A stretch of DNA of 64,000 nucleotides, from the NCBI GenBank assembly GCA_030549495.1, contig JAUIRK010000278.1:602001-666000 (forward strand), given 5' to 3'. Source of the DNA: Nectonema munidae. Its lineage: Eukaryota; Nematomorpha; Nectonematoida; Nectonematidae. Under the pieces are notes generated by a model. The model saw nothing but the letters and a program-made list of their open reading frames with translations, did no database searches and was not told the DNA's origin. The position numbers were made by a program, and so were the translations under genes. Below, one piece after another: positions 1 to 10,692 of the stretch. The first letter of the stretch is position 1. Each line of letters starts with the position of its first letter.

Positions 1-97
1 AAACGCAGACGATTTATATTCAAAGTCATTGAAAAAAGCAGACGGAGATGAAATTACTTATGTTCCAAAATAAGAACATTGGTCGTAAATGGGTTAA
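1..97 (-). mobile_element. MITE family A copy, cut by window edge
   Basis: This is a piggyBac-like MITE ending GGGTTAA at 91-97. Its core (bases about 1-60) is the reverse complement of cores at 26403-26518 and 30366-30503, nearly base for base over about 60 bases. The outer end is outside the window. It carries no coding capacity. Family assignment rests on the TTAA flank and CCC-type termini of the other copies. Confidence 0.7.
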
Positions 98-988
98 AAC
101 AAGAGAGGTGATGTGAAAAGTCTATTTCAGCATTTATATATATAGATTTTTTCAGCATTTAAATATATTTTCGTATATTTAGAACACGATTATGTAATTT
201 ATTTTTAAAAAAAAATATTTTTTTTTAATATTTTTAACCAAATTAAAAAAAATGGACAAATTTGTCAAAGTTACCTTGTTTGGAGTCATTTTGCTGAAAA
301 TTTTATGCAACAAATATAGATTTTTTTACATCAACTTGTAGAGAAAGAGTTGGGCAAAAAAATAAAAAAGGATATCATTTTTATTTTAGGGCTCCAATTT
401 TTTGCCAAATTGGATCAAAATTTTCATGGGGTAAAATTGACGTCATTTTTAACACCAAAAAGTGAAAATTGGGAAAAAACATATGAAAATTAAATATTTT
501 TCAAAAATTTTAAATATTAGAATAAAATATAGCTCAATCTGCATCCTTTCATAAAAATATTAGAAAAAAATAAATTTTAGTTTTTTAGCAAAATTTGATC
601 AAAAATGTTGAAATTCGGATTTTTGAGAGACAATTCTGGGAAATTTAAAAAAAATTTCTGAAATTTTTTTGACAATTAATATTGATACATATGTCTACTT
701 TAATTGCATTAAAAAATTTTTTATTAAAAAAGTCCTAACACGAAAATCGCAAAATTTCATTTTCTAACTCGGGTCATTGACCTTAATTTTGGGTCACGCC
801 ACTATCACCATCAAACGCAGAAGCACATAAACATTTCAACCAATCATTATAAAAAAAACTCTAACTAAGTTTTTATGAAATAAAACTGCAATTTCAAAAT
901 TAAGTGTTTTTAACTTTTAGCTAGAATTTTTGAAATGTGGCTTTCAATATGTATGTGAAATATTTTTTGAAAATTTTTATTTTAAGTA
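98..988. other. AT-rich intron sequence, no gene seen
   Basis: Very AT-rich sequence with many A and T runs. No exon-like stretch is visible on either strand. It is probably part of the intron preceding the calcium-channel beta exons at 3308. Confidence 0.6.
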
Positions 989-1362
989 CAGTCAAACCTG
1001 CTCTAAACGCCACCTCTATAAGACCGCCACTTCTTTAAGAGCGCCACTTTCTTACAGTCCCGATCAAATTTACATTAAAAATACCCTGTAAAAGACCACC
1101 ACCTCTGTAACGGCGACAGGCGCCACTACATTGCAGTCCGAATCTTAATAAAAACTTGCACAAGAACGCCACGCACCATACTAGAGTAGTATATTATTTT
1201 GTTAGCCGTCCTTATTTATTATCTACATTAATAGAAAATGAAATCTTGCATCAGTTGACTATTGAGATGACAAAAAGAAACTTTCTAATGATGTTGCGTG
1301 AATTACAACTAAACTTGAAATGTAATTTATCATATGACTGGCACGCGTACATCTTGACACTT

Positions 1363-1475
1363 TTAACCCTTTGAGGAGCAGTGGGTCACCAGTGATCCAA
1401 GAAATGAAAATCGCCTGCTTTGAATATATAAAATTCCATTGAGAAAGAAAGCTATCAAAATGTATAAAGTAAATT
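1363..1475 (+). mobile_element. MITE family B copy nested in Tigger 1
   Basis: It begins TTAACCCTTTGAGGA and shares the words ACCAGTGA and CTGCTTTGAATATATAAA with copies at 24765, 33755 and 58003. The right terminus is eroded. It lies between the left TIR of the Tigger and its transposase, so it inserted after the Tigger. Confidence 0.65.
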
Positions 1476-1512
1476 AAAAAAACTCTGTCCCTTGTAGATA
1501 AAGTTAATGTGA

Positions 1513-2897
1513 TTGAAATGTACGAAAAAATTGAAAGTTCGCGTAAAGTGGCATTCAGATTTTCAAAGCAATGCTCCAAACGATCGTAAACGTAAAATGC
1601 GAAAAACAGGAAATGAAAAAGTTAATGAACTAAGTTGGACGTGGTTTCAAGACTCTACAACTAGACGAGTACAAGTCAGTGGACCATTGTTACAAAAGCA
1701 GGCTTTAAAATTTGCTTTGGAACATGGTATCGACTCATTTAGTGCTTCGAATGGTTGGTTGGCTGCGTTTGTAAGGCGTCCTAATATTGTGTTTGGATCT
1801 TTGTCTGGGGAAAGTGGTGATGTAGAAAAAAGTGTTGTTTGTAATTGGAAACAAAAGCTTTCTACCATGTGTGCTGGGTATGAGCTAAAAACATTTTTAA
1901 CATGGATGAAACCGGCTTGTTCTACAGAAACAATCAGCGAAACAAATCATTTCATGTTAAATGGCATAACACACATGGCGGTAAACAGTCTAAAGACCGC
2001 AGTACCGTTGCTTTATGTGCTTCAATGACTGGAGAGAAATTTTCTTTACATGTGATCGGAAAATCCTCGTTGTTTTAAAAACATTGATAAACATTCACTT
2101 CCTGTTAAATATAAGTCAAACAAAAAGTCGTGGATGACAGGTGAAATCTTTGATAATTGGGTAAAAAGGTTTGATTGTCAAATGAAAAATCAAAAGCGAG
2201 AAGTCTTGTTATTGTTGGACAATTCTCCTGCGCACCTTAATGTGACACTTACTAGCGTTAAATTAGTTTTTATGCCACCAAACACAACATCAATTATTCA
2301 GCCCATGGATCAAGGCATCATACATGCCATGAAGCTAAAATACAGAGACAGACAGCTACAGTTTGTTTGTGACAACATTGCGAATGATGAGTCCATCACT
2401 GGTCCGAAAAATTTCTCTTTTGGATACTATCAACTGGGTCCATAAAGCTTGGAATGAAGTGACCTCTTCCACTATTCATAAGTGTTTTGCTCGAGCTGGA
2501 TTTACTGCAGATGTTTCCACGAATGTAAACACATCAGATATGGAAAGCACGGAGAAACCAATGATGTTTTTTCATCAGTTTTATGTCTTTCCAAAGAATT
2601 ATTTGGATTACAATTCAACAATCTTCACCACATTAATAATGACCTTCCTACCTCAAATTATGCTATTGGCTGGGATCGCTCCGCTTCAGATATTCTTCAT
2701 GATAACGAAAAGGACTCAGATGGCCACCTTCCTCTCACGTCCAAGACTGCATAGAAATATGTAAGCAATTTGCTTTGCAAACAGGAAACAGTCACATGTT
2801 AAAACATTGTTTCGACATGCAAGATATTACCATTAACATAAGAATGAAAAAATATACAAAGCAAACAACCATCACGAACTTTTTTAAAAGAAAGTGA
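1513..2897 (+). pseudogene. Tigger transposase, decayed
   Basis: Parts in order: a CENP-B/Tc5-type DNA-binding helix-turn-helix (about 1590-1800, with VSGPLLQKQALKFA and SNGWLAAF), the start of a DDE catalytic core (about 1895), then the most conserved DDE part at 2134-2445 with LLLLDNSPAH and MPPNTTSIIQPMDQG, and a C-terminal tail TITNFFKRK ending at a stop at 2897. These are hallmarks of Tigger/pogo transposases, which cut and paste DNA at TA sites. The parts lie in different frames with at least two frameshifts (around 2030-2130 and 2420), so no full protein can be made. A domesticated gene is unlikely because both TIRs are still present. Confidence 0.85.
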
Positions 2898-3147
2898 ATT
2901 TTTTTATACATAATGAATTAAATGTTTTTATGCGTTTTTCCTGTTATATTCTAATAAATGTTTTTATTGATAAATTTTTTCGAAATTGTGTTAATTCAAT
3001 TTTCTATGATAAATTTTTCAGATACTGAAGGTGAACCTTGATAAAACCGCCACCTGCATAAAACAGTCGCTTTTGTCTGGTCCCAAGGGTGACTGTATAT
3101 TTTTTTTTTTTTAGCATTTTACGATTCACACATTTAAATATATAATA

Positions 3148-3187
3148 AGGTCTGGCAAGTTGTCTCCCCGGGGGTCTTGCCAGACCT
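3148..3187. repeat. Perfect 12-bp stem hairpin
   Basis: AGGTCTGGCAAG at 3148-3159 pairs exactly with CTTGCCAGACCT at 3176-3187. The 16-base loop itself contains CCCCGGGG. The words GGAGACAAC and CCAGACC recur near 19240 and 61030, so this may be the end or core of a dispersed repeat. Confidence 0.7.
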
Positions 3188-3307
3188 CTGATATATACTA
3201 GGAATAAAAAGAAGAGTAAATCGATGACTTTTCATAAGATTTCGCTTTCCTCAATTTGAATGCATATAATAATAGAACTTGCTTAAGAAATCTTTCCAAC
3301 TATTTAG

Positions 3308-3403
3308 GTGCTCACGAGACTGATCAAGTCGAGGGGCAAATCGCAAGCAAGACACCTGAACGTTCAATTGGTTGCCGCTGAAAAACTTGCTCAATGTCCA
3401 CCC
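3308..3403 (+). CDS. CACNB: Calcium channel beta, penultimate exon
   Basis: 32 codons. The acceptor is tatttag before 3308 and the donor is GTAATA at 3404. It encodes [16 protein letters not shown] through KLAQCPP, the penultimate helical part of the GK-like domain. Confidence 0.92.
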
Positions 3404-3583
3404 GTAATACCCTTTCTTTTTTTTTCGTTGAACAACTCTCTCCCTTTTCTTCTCTAGGAAATGTTTGATGTGATAATCGAAGAAAATAACTTGGAGGACG
3501 CGTGCAAACATTTGGCAGAAGTCTTCGAGTCGTATTGGCGTGCGACGCACCCAGCCACCCAAGACTCTTCCCCCCAAACATAA
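3308..3583 (+). CDS. CACNB: Voltage-gated calcium channel beta subunit, last two exons
   Basis: Exons 3308-3403 and 3458-3583 flank a 54-base GT..AG intron; both are phase 0 and end at TAA 3581-3583. The 73 residues run [13 protein letters not shown]..., then [32 protein letters not shown] and [10 protein letters not shown]. This is the C-terminal end of the guanylate-kinase-like domain of calcium channel beta subunits, whose family sequence reads [14 protein letters not shown] and [20 protein letters not shown]. The cytosolic beta subunit binds the alpha-1 interaction helix and promotes surface expression and gating of the channel. The N-terminal SH3 part and most of the GK domain lie left of the window. 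The tail after the GK fold is short (ATQDSSPQT) compared with vertebrate isoforms. Confidence 0.93.
3458..3583 (+). CDS. CACNB: Calcium channel beta, terminal exon
   Basis: The acceptor is tcttctctag with a strong pyrimidine tract. 41 codons plus TAA. It encodes [20 protein letters not shown] followed by the family's SYWRATHP motif. Confidence 0.92.
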   Translation, partial: EMFDVIIEENNLEDACKHLAEVFESYWRATHPATQDSSPQT

Positions 3584-3669
3584 TCTACCTTACCCTACCC
3601 GCTTTCTACTCCTACTGCTTACATACACATACATATATATATAGACATGTGCAACCAAATTCTTGATGC

Positions 3670-3675
3670 AATAAA
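3670..3675 (+). terminator. Poly(A) signal of channel beta gene
   Basis: AATAAA lies 87 bases after the stop codon, followed by T-rich sequence. It is the only canonical hexamer close behind the terminal exon. Confidence 0.6.
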
Positions 3676-3683
3676 ATTTTATT

Positions 3684-5035
3684 CAACTTCTTTTTGCATC
3701 TCTGCTTACGTCACGTTTTGTGAAGTCCATCTCCCCTTTTTACTTCAATTTGTATCAATTGACATTTTTTAACAAGGTTTATTTAGATCCTAACAAGTCA
3801 ACTAAATTACTTCTTTTTCAGATCCCTAAAAATGGCTTATTTTGAAAGAGTAATATTCGAAAATAAGAAGCTGATATTATTCGCATGCTCCTTATTTAAA
3901 GTATACAATTCAATTTTTTCATTAGTTATAATCGATAAATTTTTGAAATTTGAAATTATATTTTCGTATTAAAAATGAAAAGACATGGAAAAAATAATTT
4001 AGTTATTTTTTACGATATCAGTCAAAAAAAGAAATGTTTTGGTATTTTATAAAAGAATTTTATAAAATGTACAAAATGGTTTTCTTGAAGAAATCGATAT
4101 GTAAAATGAAAATTCTAGATCTCAATCAACATTGTTAGAAATTGAATAAAATCAATGTTATCCGATGTTAATATATACATCACGAAAAGAAAAAGTCTTT
4201 CTAGAGTATATCAGTATCTAAGCAATTTAATTTCTAAAACATCTTTGACAAAATTGGAAAGTCATGAGAAGCTTGAAAGAAGAAATAAACGAAGTGGCAG
4301 AAGAAAACCTTCACCATGACGTCCATCAAATTATTTACCAATTTTAAAACTATTTTATATAAAAAATACTTATTATAAATTTTAAAATACGCAAAAATTC
4401 TCACCAAAGATTTGAAAAGATAGACAGTGACATCAATACAAAGGTGTTTTTCAACATATGTTTCGTAGAATATGCTTTTTTCACTACAGATGAAACATTT
4501 GTATTAAAATTAAACTCTGAATCGATTTATCAATTCTAGGGCATTCAGTTTATCAACTTTAGATAGAGTTATACCACCTAAGAAGAATTAGATTTGCCCA
4601 TTTGAAGATGGATTTGTTTAGATTAATTAAAGTTCGTAGTTCGTGGTTCGGGCTCCATAGATCACCAAAATGTGTTTATACGAATGAAGCTATAGAGGAT
4701 TTCGTTGCTGCTCATTGTAAATAACAAACCTAATCATAGATCCAGCATCTTTCAAGGCATACAAATTTGATGACGGGGTAGTGCAAGACTATTTCATATT
4801 CAAATCTTTTTCAATTATATGCTGATGTTGAAGAATTAATCCTTTTTCCAAAAATCGTCTTTTTTTATTTTATGTATCCCTCTGCTCCAAAACCGCGTTC
4901 CTCTAAAATATTCCCTTTTCGTTACTTTGTTTTTTATTTATTAAAGCATGATATTTCTTCGTATAATTTCCAAAAAATTTTCTCCTATTTTTCCTTTCTT
5001 TTTTAAATTCGCTTACAGCAGAATAAAAGAAAAAG
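3684..5035. other. Intergenic AT-rich DNA with possible Tc1-like remnant
   Basis: No host exon recognised. Short in-frame scraps on the + strand (LERRNKRSGRRKP near 4270, FTTDETFVLKLN near 4480) resemble the helix-turn-helix and the first DDE aspartate region of Tc1/mariner transposases, but they are too eroded to assign firmly. Confidence 0.35.
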
Positions 5036-5043
5036 CTTTAGTG

Positions 5044-5537
5044 CAGTGTTTCTCAGCGTGGTCCAAGCGGTCTACAATATTTTTAGAAGGCTCCATATAA
5101 TCATTTTTTGAGGAAAAGTTATGAAACTGAAAAAATGATATATTATGGTAAGAAGCTGACTTATATATGATTGCTTTCCCATCTTCATATCTTGTTGAAT
5201 CAGATTTGATAAGTGATTAAAATTCAATTTCTTCATCTGCATTCAAAAAATGTAAACCGAGTAAATGTTATTGATAAAGGAGATTTGAGATTGTCATTGG
5301 AACTAAACATAAGACTCAAAGCATCAAGTTCAACTCACACACTAAACAGTATACTCTTTTCACTTTTTTATATAATTTTCGAAAGATAAGCAGAGTTAAA
5401 AGTATGTACGATATAAAAGTTTACTTATTCTTATATCTTTGATAAATAAAATTGGCAGCAATGAAGAATAGAGGGTTCACAGAAAAATTCCATTTTGAAA
5501 AGGGTTCATAAGAGAAAAAAGGTTGAGAGAATCACTG
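5044..5537. mobile_element. Non-autonomous hAT element
   Basis: The ends are CAGTGTTTCTCAGCGTGG (5044) and GGTTGAGAGAATCACTG (to 5537), a typical imperfect hAT inverted repeat. The flanks CTTTAGTG and CTTTATGT look like a mutated 8-base target duplication. The 494-bp interior has no transposase. Confidence 0.72.
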
Positions 5538-6235
5538 CTTTATGTGCAATTTTTAGTTATATTCAACTCTAAATAATGATTAAAAAATGTAATTTAATAT
5601 CGCATTATTTCTCACACTCACCGAAAACGCTCGACTTTGCTGACCCTTAAGAAGTGGCAATTAGAGAGTGATCGTGGATTCTCGATAAATTTGTGAAATG
5701 TGATTGTATTAGGAACACCTTCAAGTAAAAAACAAAGCTTGCGAAGAAGTTTTGAATCCTTTACGATTTTGCATATCAAGCTTGGGAAGAAAGAAATTTT
5801 TCTTTATTAAAAATTGGAATCAACCGGAGAGGGGGTGGAAGAGGGAGATAACTATCTTTTTAGCTTCAAATCTTTTGTCCATTTTCATGAAAAATTTGTA
5901 AAGAATATGAACGTTATTGGTTTCAACCTTATAATTAATTTTAATGCTTAACCAGATCATTGGCTCTAGACACGAAAAGACTGATCTTCAATATATGAAC
6001 TAATGAACTGAATAGTATTCATCGAAATTCAATTTTCCAAATTTTATATAAAAATAATGAATTAGACAAAAGTTTATTATTTAGTTTTACAGTCAAACAT
6101 ACAAACCGAATTTCGAAGAAGTGAGATTTTAGTACGATTTTTTTATGCTGAAGAATGCAGGATGCCACTTTAGGGGATTTCAGAAGTATATTTTAAGCAG
6201 GCCGTATTTTTTGCTATCTATATTCATATAGATAG
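5538..6235. other. Intergenic, nothing recognised
   Basis: AT-rich sequence with no coding signature or clear repeat termini. Confidence 0.5.
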
Positions 6236-6885
6236 CTTCTTTGTGTTATCCATAAAAATTAGCCAGCAGTTTTTTATGTTACTTATTTTAGATAACAGTT
6301 GGATCAAAAATTCTTCTATTTTTTTTGAAAAAATGTAACATTGATAACAGCAATGAGCAAAAGCGGATGAGTTCATTACAAAATTATCAATGCTGGTACC
6401 TGTCATTCAAAAAAGTTTGCAGAATTTTTGATCGAACTGCTATCTAAAATAAGTAAGCTAAAAAACTGCTGGCTAATTGTGGATAACGCAAAGATCCACC
6501 AAACTGAAACTATCGAAAACTTAATAACTTCAGATGGACAAATTTTGAAGTTTTTGTCTCCTTATAGTTACATGCTGAATCCAATTGAGCTGGCATTTTC
6601 AAAAATCAAAAATTTTGCAAAACAGAAATTAAGTAAGGTTTGCTTCAATATTTATAAAACATGTTTTAAAAACTTTTATTTAGACACAACACTTTCTTTA
6701 ATGCTAGATAAAGTGGTCAAATAGAAAATTATCCGTGTATCTTTCAACGCGCTACATAACCTGGCAATCGCACATAATATTACGCGCATTTATTAGAAAC
6801 AAGACTTCAAAGCTTATTGAGAAAAGTAAAATCAAAAAAGACACTTTAGAATTTAAAAAAGACCGTTTAGAACTAAAAATGGTAT
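6236..6885 (+). mobile_element. Tc1/IS630-like transposon remnant with inverted duplication
   Basis: It contains the 3' half of a DDE transposase (6336-6724) followed by a terminal region ending ACTAAAAATGGTATA near 6885. The same terminal region, including the ACGCGCATTTATTA stretch, reappears in reverse at 59885-60150. The left part (6236-6317) is an inverted copy of 6420-6496, about 90% identical, so the 5' half of the element has been replaced or rearranged. Confidence 0.65.
6336..6724 (+). pseudogene. Tc1/IS630-family transposase, C-terminal fragment
   Basis: It encodes ITAMSKSG, one in-frame stop, then VHYKIINAGTCHSKKFAEFL, the helical stretch LIELLSKISKLKNCWLI, VDNAKIHQTETIENLI, and SPYSYMLNPIELAFSKIKN. 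The D of VDNAKIH and the E of NPIE are the second and third catalytic residues expected in the DDE_3 fold. The N-terminal DNA-binding domain and first aspartate are missing. It is about 130 codons against some 300-350 in an intact enzyme. A dead transposon fragment is far more likely than a host gene. Confidence 0.72.
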
Positions 6886-6978
6886 ACATAAGCTTCAACT
6901 AAAATTTAAGGTTAATTTAGAATAAATATAAACAGTGGTGCTGACAAGCCATTAAAAAGTTATAGGGGAATATAGTAA

Positions 6979-7160
6979 ACAAGTTTAAGTAGAAAACTTT
7001 ACTGATGAAAAACAAATACTTAATCAGGATGTGATATATCGCCTCATCGAGGCTTCTGCATTAAAATAATAGATATGAAGAAGACTTGAGGAGGCGCAAT
7101 ATAACATCTTGATTAAATATTTGTGTATTCTTCAATAAAGTTTTCTACTTTTAAACTTGT
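6979..7160. repeat. Hairpin-forming MITE (65-bp inverted arms)
   Basis: ACAAGTTTAAGTAGAAAACT at 6979 onward is matched in reverse by the sequence ending AGTTTTCTACTTTTAAACTTGT at 7160. The arms run about 65 bases with scattered mismatches around a ~50-base spacer. It is probably a small foldback transposon. A structured RNA is possible if transcribed as read-through from MANF, whose 3' end is 430 bp away. Confidence 0.7.
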
Positions 7161-7594
7161 CAATTTAGAAGATTAGGAAAAGAAAGATGATGGATAATGA
7201 AATAGTATAATTTAGGCATCTGGGAAATATTCAGTGTTAACTCTTTGCAGCTAATAACGCTACCACTAGTATGGTGCTTGCATACCACTCATACTAACAT
7301 CACATTCACTCTGGCTTAAGATATGCAAAGCGAGCAGGTGATAAATGTATGTAGCAAAAAAGAGGAATTCTCATCGTATAGATATATCAGATAGATGATG
7401 GCTTTGCTTATAAATGCTGCATACACTTATAAGCATTCTCAGAGCATAGGCTGAATGAAAAGAGTCAAGGAGTCACTGATATTTAGTTGACTCTGACTCC
7501 TTACTTTTTGAATCCTAGAAGGTCTAATGCAAGATACTTTTAACACAATTTAAACGTTGTCTATTAAAAAAAAATGGGGTGCAGTAAAAATTTA

Positions 7595-7767
7595 TTAAAG
7601 TTCTTTTTTCTTCTTGCTCTCCTCCTCTTTAATCTTTTCGGCTACTTTGATAAACTCAGACTTTTCCACACAATTCTTGCACTCTTTCTTGTATTGCGCA
7701 ATCAGTTTCCGCAACTCCTTAATCCTCAGGCTTTTAATGTCCACTTCATTTATATCTATTTTCTTAT
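7595..7767 (-). CDS. MANF: MANF exon 4
   Basis: 173 bases encode DKKIDINEVDIKSLRIKE, then CKNCVEKSEFI and the lysine/glutamate-rich tail ending KKEL and TAA. An AATAAA overlaps the stop codon on the minus strand, though a usable signal would be expected further downstream. Confidence 0.93.
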
Positions 7768-9395
7768 CTGAAAGCAAAGAAAAAAGATGAACCATAAAGA
7801 GACGTAAAGAGAATTTAAACTCACGTACCGTATTGGAATTTACAGATCTCTGGATCCTTTTTGCTGACCCGTTGGCAAATCCTATCAGGGGGAAGTCCAC
7901 TCACAAGTGCGTCGGAAATTTCATTGAGGATTGACGTTGCAGAAATCTTTAAAGCTCCTATTCTATAACACTAAAAAACAAATTTTAATTTTTACATTTA
8001 CTATGTATAGTGGTAAAAAACAGTCAAAAATGTTGTGCAATATCATCCTTTCAAAACATCTTTATTCGTTAATGATTTAACCTGTTATCACAAATAGTTA
8101 AAAGAAGAAGTTTCAATCTTTTGATTTTAATTTATAATATATAATGATGATGATACATACGATTTTATTTTCTTTCTTATCTTCAACTTTTGTTTGACAA
8201 AAATTTTCTATTTTCTCTTTGATATCTTTTTTATCTGTTACAGATGAGAGATCTTTTTTGATTTGAGAAAACAGTGAAGTGCAAACTAAAAAATTACAAA
8301 AATGACGTTAAAATGAAGGATAACATGAATAAAAAAATTAGCTTATTAAATTCAATAAGTATGGGTTGGGTCCACAATTCACATGAAGCCGTGTATATTG
8401 TCTCGTTAAAAACAAGGTCTTTACGACACAACAAGCTATACACTTTGTTATTCAAATAATAGATGTAAAATTTCCATTAAACAATTCTGAATCATACTGA
8501 TTCTTGTTTTGATAGTTATCATTTCAAAACTTTAATTAATAAGCTAATAAAATATTTGTTCCAAGTGTTCAAAGCCTGTTAGAGATACTAAAAAACACCA
8601 AGCTTTAATATCATTCTAATAAAACACTATTATGTGGAATGGTAAATCACGATAGCGGTGTGAGTAAAGTTGGTTAGATACTGGGTTTGTATAACTCAAA
8701 TCAAGCTTCCTTTCCTCATAGTTCGATACAAGCGGTCTGCATTCTCCATGAAACACCCCATGATGCGATACATATATAATATAAACATTTTCGAAAAGTG
8801 TTTAAAAAATATTAGAAATTATAAACTTTTATGATGTTTAAAGCCCATTTTAATAACAAAAAGCCCAGTGATGTAGGAAAATTGCACCAGGGAGGATACA
8901 CGCTTGATATTTTTATTATGGAACTCAAAAGGCAGTAGCCATTTTATGTTAGGCACTTGAAATGAGAGTTGTTAAAAACCAAAATAGAGAAAACAAGACA
9001 TTTAACTAAATTATAAAACAAAAAAATCATAGAATAGAACTTTCAAAAAAAATATATATAAACAATGCTCAAATTGCATTAATTTATAAATGATCTAGAC
9101 ATTTTTAACCATATACGTTTTATTGTGGGTATTAGAAGTAAAATTCTTCGCACAAACTCAAGTTAGTAACAATTAAGATATGAAGAGGATATTTAAATTC
9201 AGGTGAAAAATTGGCTAATTTAAAAAATAATTTAAGTAATGATCTTTGTAAAGATTAAAATCAAAACATCAAAATAGACGTAGAAATAAATGAATAGAAA
9301 GAGAAATAACCAAGGAGAGAATTACCTTCACAATTATCTTTTGAATAAATTCTTAGAGTTTGTAAAATAAATATTAAAAAATAAAATTGTAACAT
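7595..9395 (-). CDS. MANF: MANF/ARMET secreted ER-stress neurotrophic factor, complete
   Basis: Four exons on the minus strand: 9395-9326, 8285-8161, 7970-7829 and 7767-7595, all GT..AG, joining in frame to 169 aa. Order: signal peptide MLQFYFLIFILQTLRIYS; saposin-like N domain with CEVC, FCQTK, ICYRIGA, RICQRV and EICKFQY; then the SAP-like C domain with the CKNC redox-type motif and C-terminal KKEL. All eight family cysteines are present at the expected spacing. MANF is an ER-luminal/secreted protein that buffers ER stress and supports neurons; vertebrate copies end RTDL and worm copies KSEL, so KKEL fits ER retrieval. The start is the only ATG giving a signal peptide before CEVC. It is tail-to-tail with the channel beta gene, and a LINE lies 180 bp upstream of the ATG. 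The next-best explanation would be the paralogue CDNF, which is restricted to vertebrates. Confidence 0.93.
7829..7970 (-). CDS. MANF: MANF exon 3
   Basis: 142 bases between acceptor tgttttttag and donor GTACGTGAG. It encodes CYRIGALKISATSILNEI through EICKFQY and ends in phase 1. Confidence 0.93.
8161..8285 (-). CDS. MANF: MANF exon 2
   Basis: 125 bases between acceptor tttttag and donor GTATGT. It completes codon V and encodes VCTSLFSQIKKDLSSV through FCQTKVEDKKENKI, helices 1-3 of the saposin-like domain. Confidence 0.9.
8645..8775 (+). mobile_element. tRNA-derived SINE copy 1
   Basis: It matches the reverse complement of 38868-39012 along most of its length (GTGAGTAAAGTTGGTTAGAT, CCTCATAGTTCGATACAAGC). 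The internal B-box region is partly deleted. It lies in MANF intron 1. Confidence 0.65.
9326..9395 (-). CDS. MANF: MANF exon 1 (signal peptide)
   Basis: 70 bases encode 23 residues plus one base, ending NCE before donor GTAATTC. A hydrophobic core FYFLIFIL follows the start Met. The exon is too short to appear as a long ORF. It was placed because it supplies the missing first cysteine of the CxxC pair in the right phase. Confidence 0.88.
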
Positions 9396-9575
9396 TGTAT
9401 AAGACTAAAATAAACTAGCCTCAAATCTTCAAATACTTTCTTTTAAAAGAAAAAATAATAGTTAAATACTTGTTCAATTTTCATTGGATAAATGTTTGGA
9501 ATTGAAAAAAAGTTATACAAAAAAGTTTAAAACAAAAATAATATTTTAATAATTAAATATTTCTAAGTGTTATAT

Positions 9576-9589
9576 CAAATTCATCGATC
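9576..9589. repeat. Target-site duplication, left copy
   Basis: CAAATTCATCGATC is identical to 15227-15240. The two copies bracket the LINE at 9590-15226. Confidence 0.85.
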
Positions 9590-10692
9590 GAATTCTAATT
9601 TAGACTCTCCGTTAAAATAAAATGGCGACACTTAAAATTCTTTTTACCCTTTATTTTCCTCTATTTCTTAAGTTTCTCTTTTTTCCTGTACTGATTGTAT
9701 TCTTCCAAGTAGAATTTTTTTTTACTTATTTTCTAATGGGAGAAGTTTCTGTGACACCAACGCGGAAACGCTTGAAAACAAGCACCTCCAACAATTTACA
9801 ATTGATTGATGAAAATAAGTTACCTACCTTTATTTCTCTCGGGTACGACATATGTCTCCAATCACACATAGACTTAATCTTATGCAATGATGGAATGAAA
9901 AGATATATGTTCCTGGAAGATTTTATCAGAACCTTCATTATCAGATCACCTCTTTGTTGAAATCATACTCAAACTCCCATGTCTATAAAGCTCAACAACA
10001 AAATCAAAACAAGTCATCAACGAAAGTTTGTTCATCGACAGTTTAAGCGGTTCTATTCAAAAAAATTGTTCATTATTTGATTCTACTCCCTCAAACTCTC
10101 ATCAGATAGATACATATGCTAACAGTCTTTGTGACTCGATTTACATTGCCTTTACCTGCTCATCTTTTGTCATTGAAACGAAAAAGAACTTCTGGACTCC
10201 GGCTCTACACAGCTTAAGAAAAAAACTAAGATTTGCACATTAAAAGTTTGGCTCTTCCCATAGCGAAGAAGACTTGACAATATATAAAAATATCAAAAAG
10301 TTTTACCGCAAGAAAAACAGTTACTTCAAAACGCAAAGATTTTGATAAAAACACAATATGGAAAATAATTAATGCGCTCTCCAAACCCACAACAAGGCTC
10401 TCTTTACCAAACTTTGTCTCTGGAAAAGGCTTAAACAGCCAATCAAACTCACGATATATCTTAGAGTATTTTTTCTCTTCAGAGTCAAATTGTGATATTC
10501 CAAGCCCTATATTCTCATTTCAAATTAACCCAACCGAAATTTATATTGATGAACTTGTGTTTTGCTTTAAACATTGCTCAATGAAATCATCCCCAGGTTA
10601 TGACAATATCAACTTTAGCTTAATTAAAACTGCTTTGCCTTTTCTTTCTAAATACCTCCTAACACTTTAACTCGATTTCTTCCTGTAGCTAC

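Larger units (their letters stand above)
989..3095 (+). mobile_element. Tigger/pogo-family DNA transposon 1
   Basis: The element starts CAGTCAAACCTGC at 989 and ends GGTGACTG at 3095, with TA on both sides (987-988, 3096-3097), the usual pogo/Tigger target duplication. Sub-terminal sequence at both ends repeats the words CGCCAC and CCGCCACC. The length of 2107 bp is close to a full Tigger. It encodes a decayed transposase on the same strand and has taken a MITE in its 5' part. It lies in the intron upstream of the channel beta exons. Confidence 0.88.

Noticed and set aside
3251-3581. Two minus-strand frames of 85 and 108 codons
   Set aside because: They are antisense shadows of the channel beta exons, whose + strand reading matches a known family with correct splice sites.
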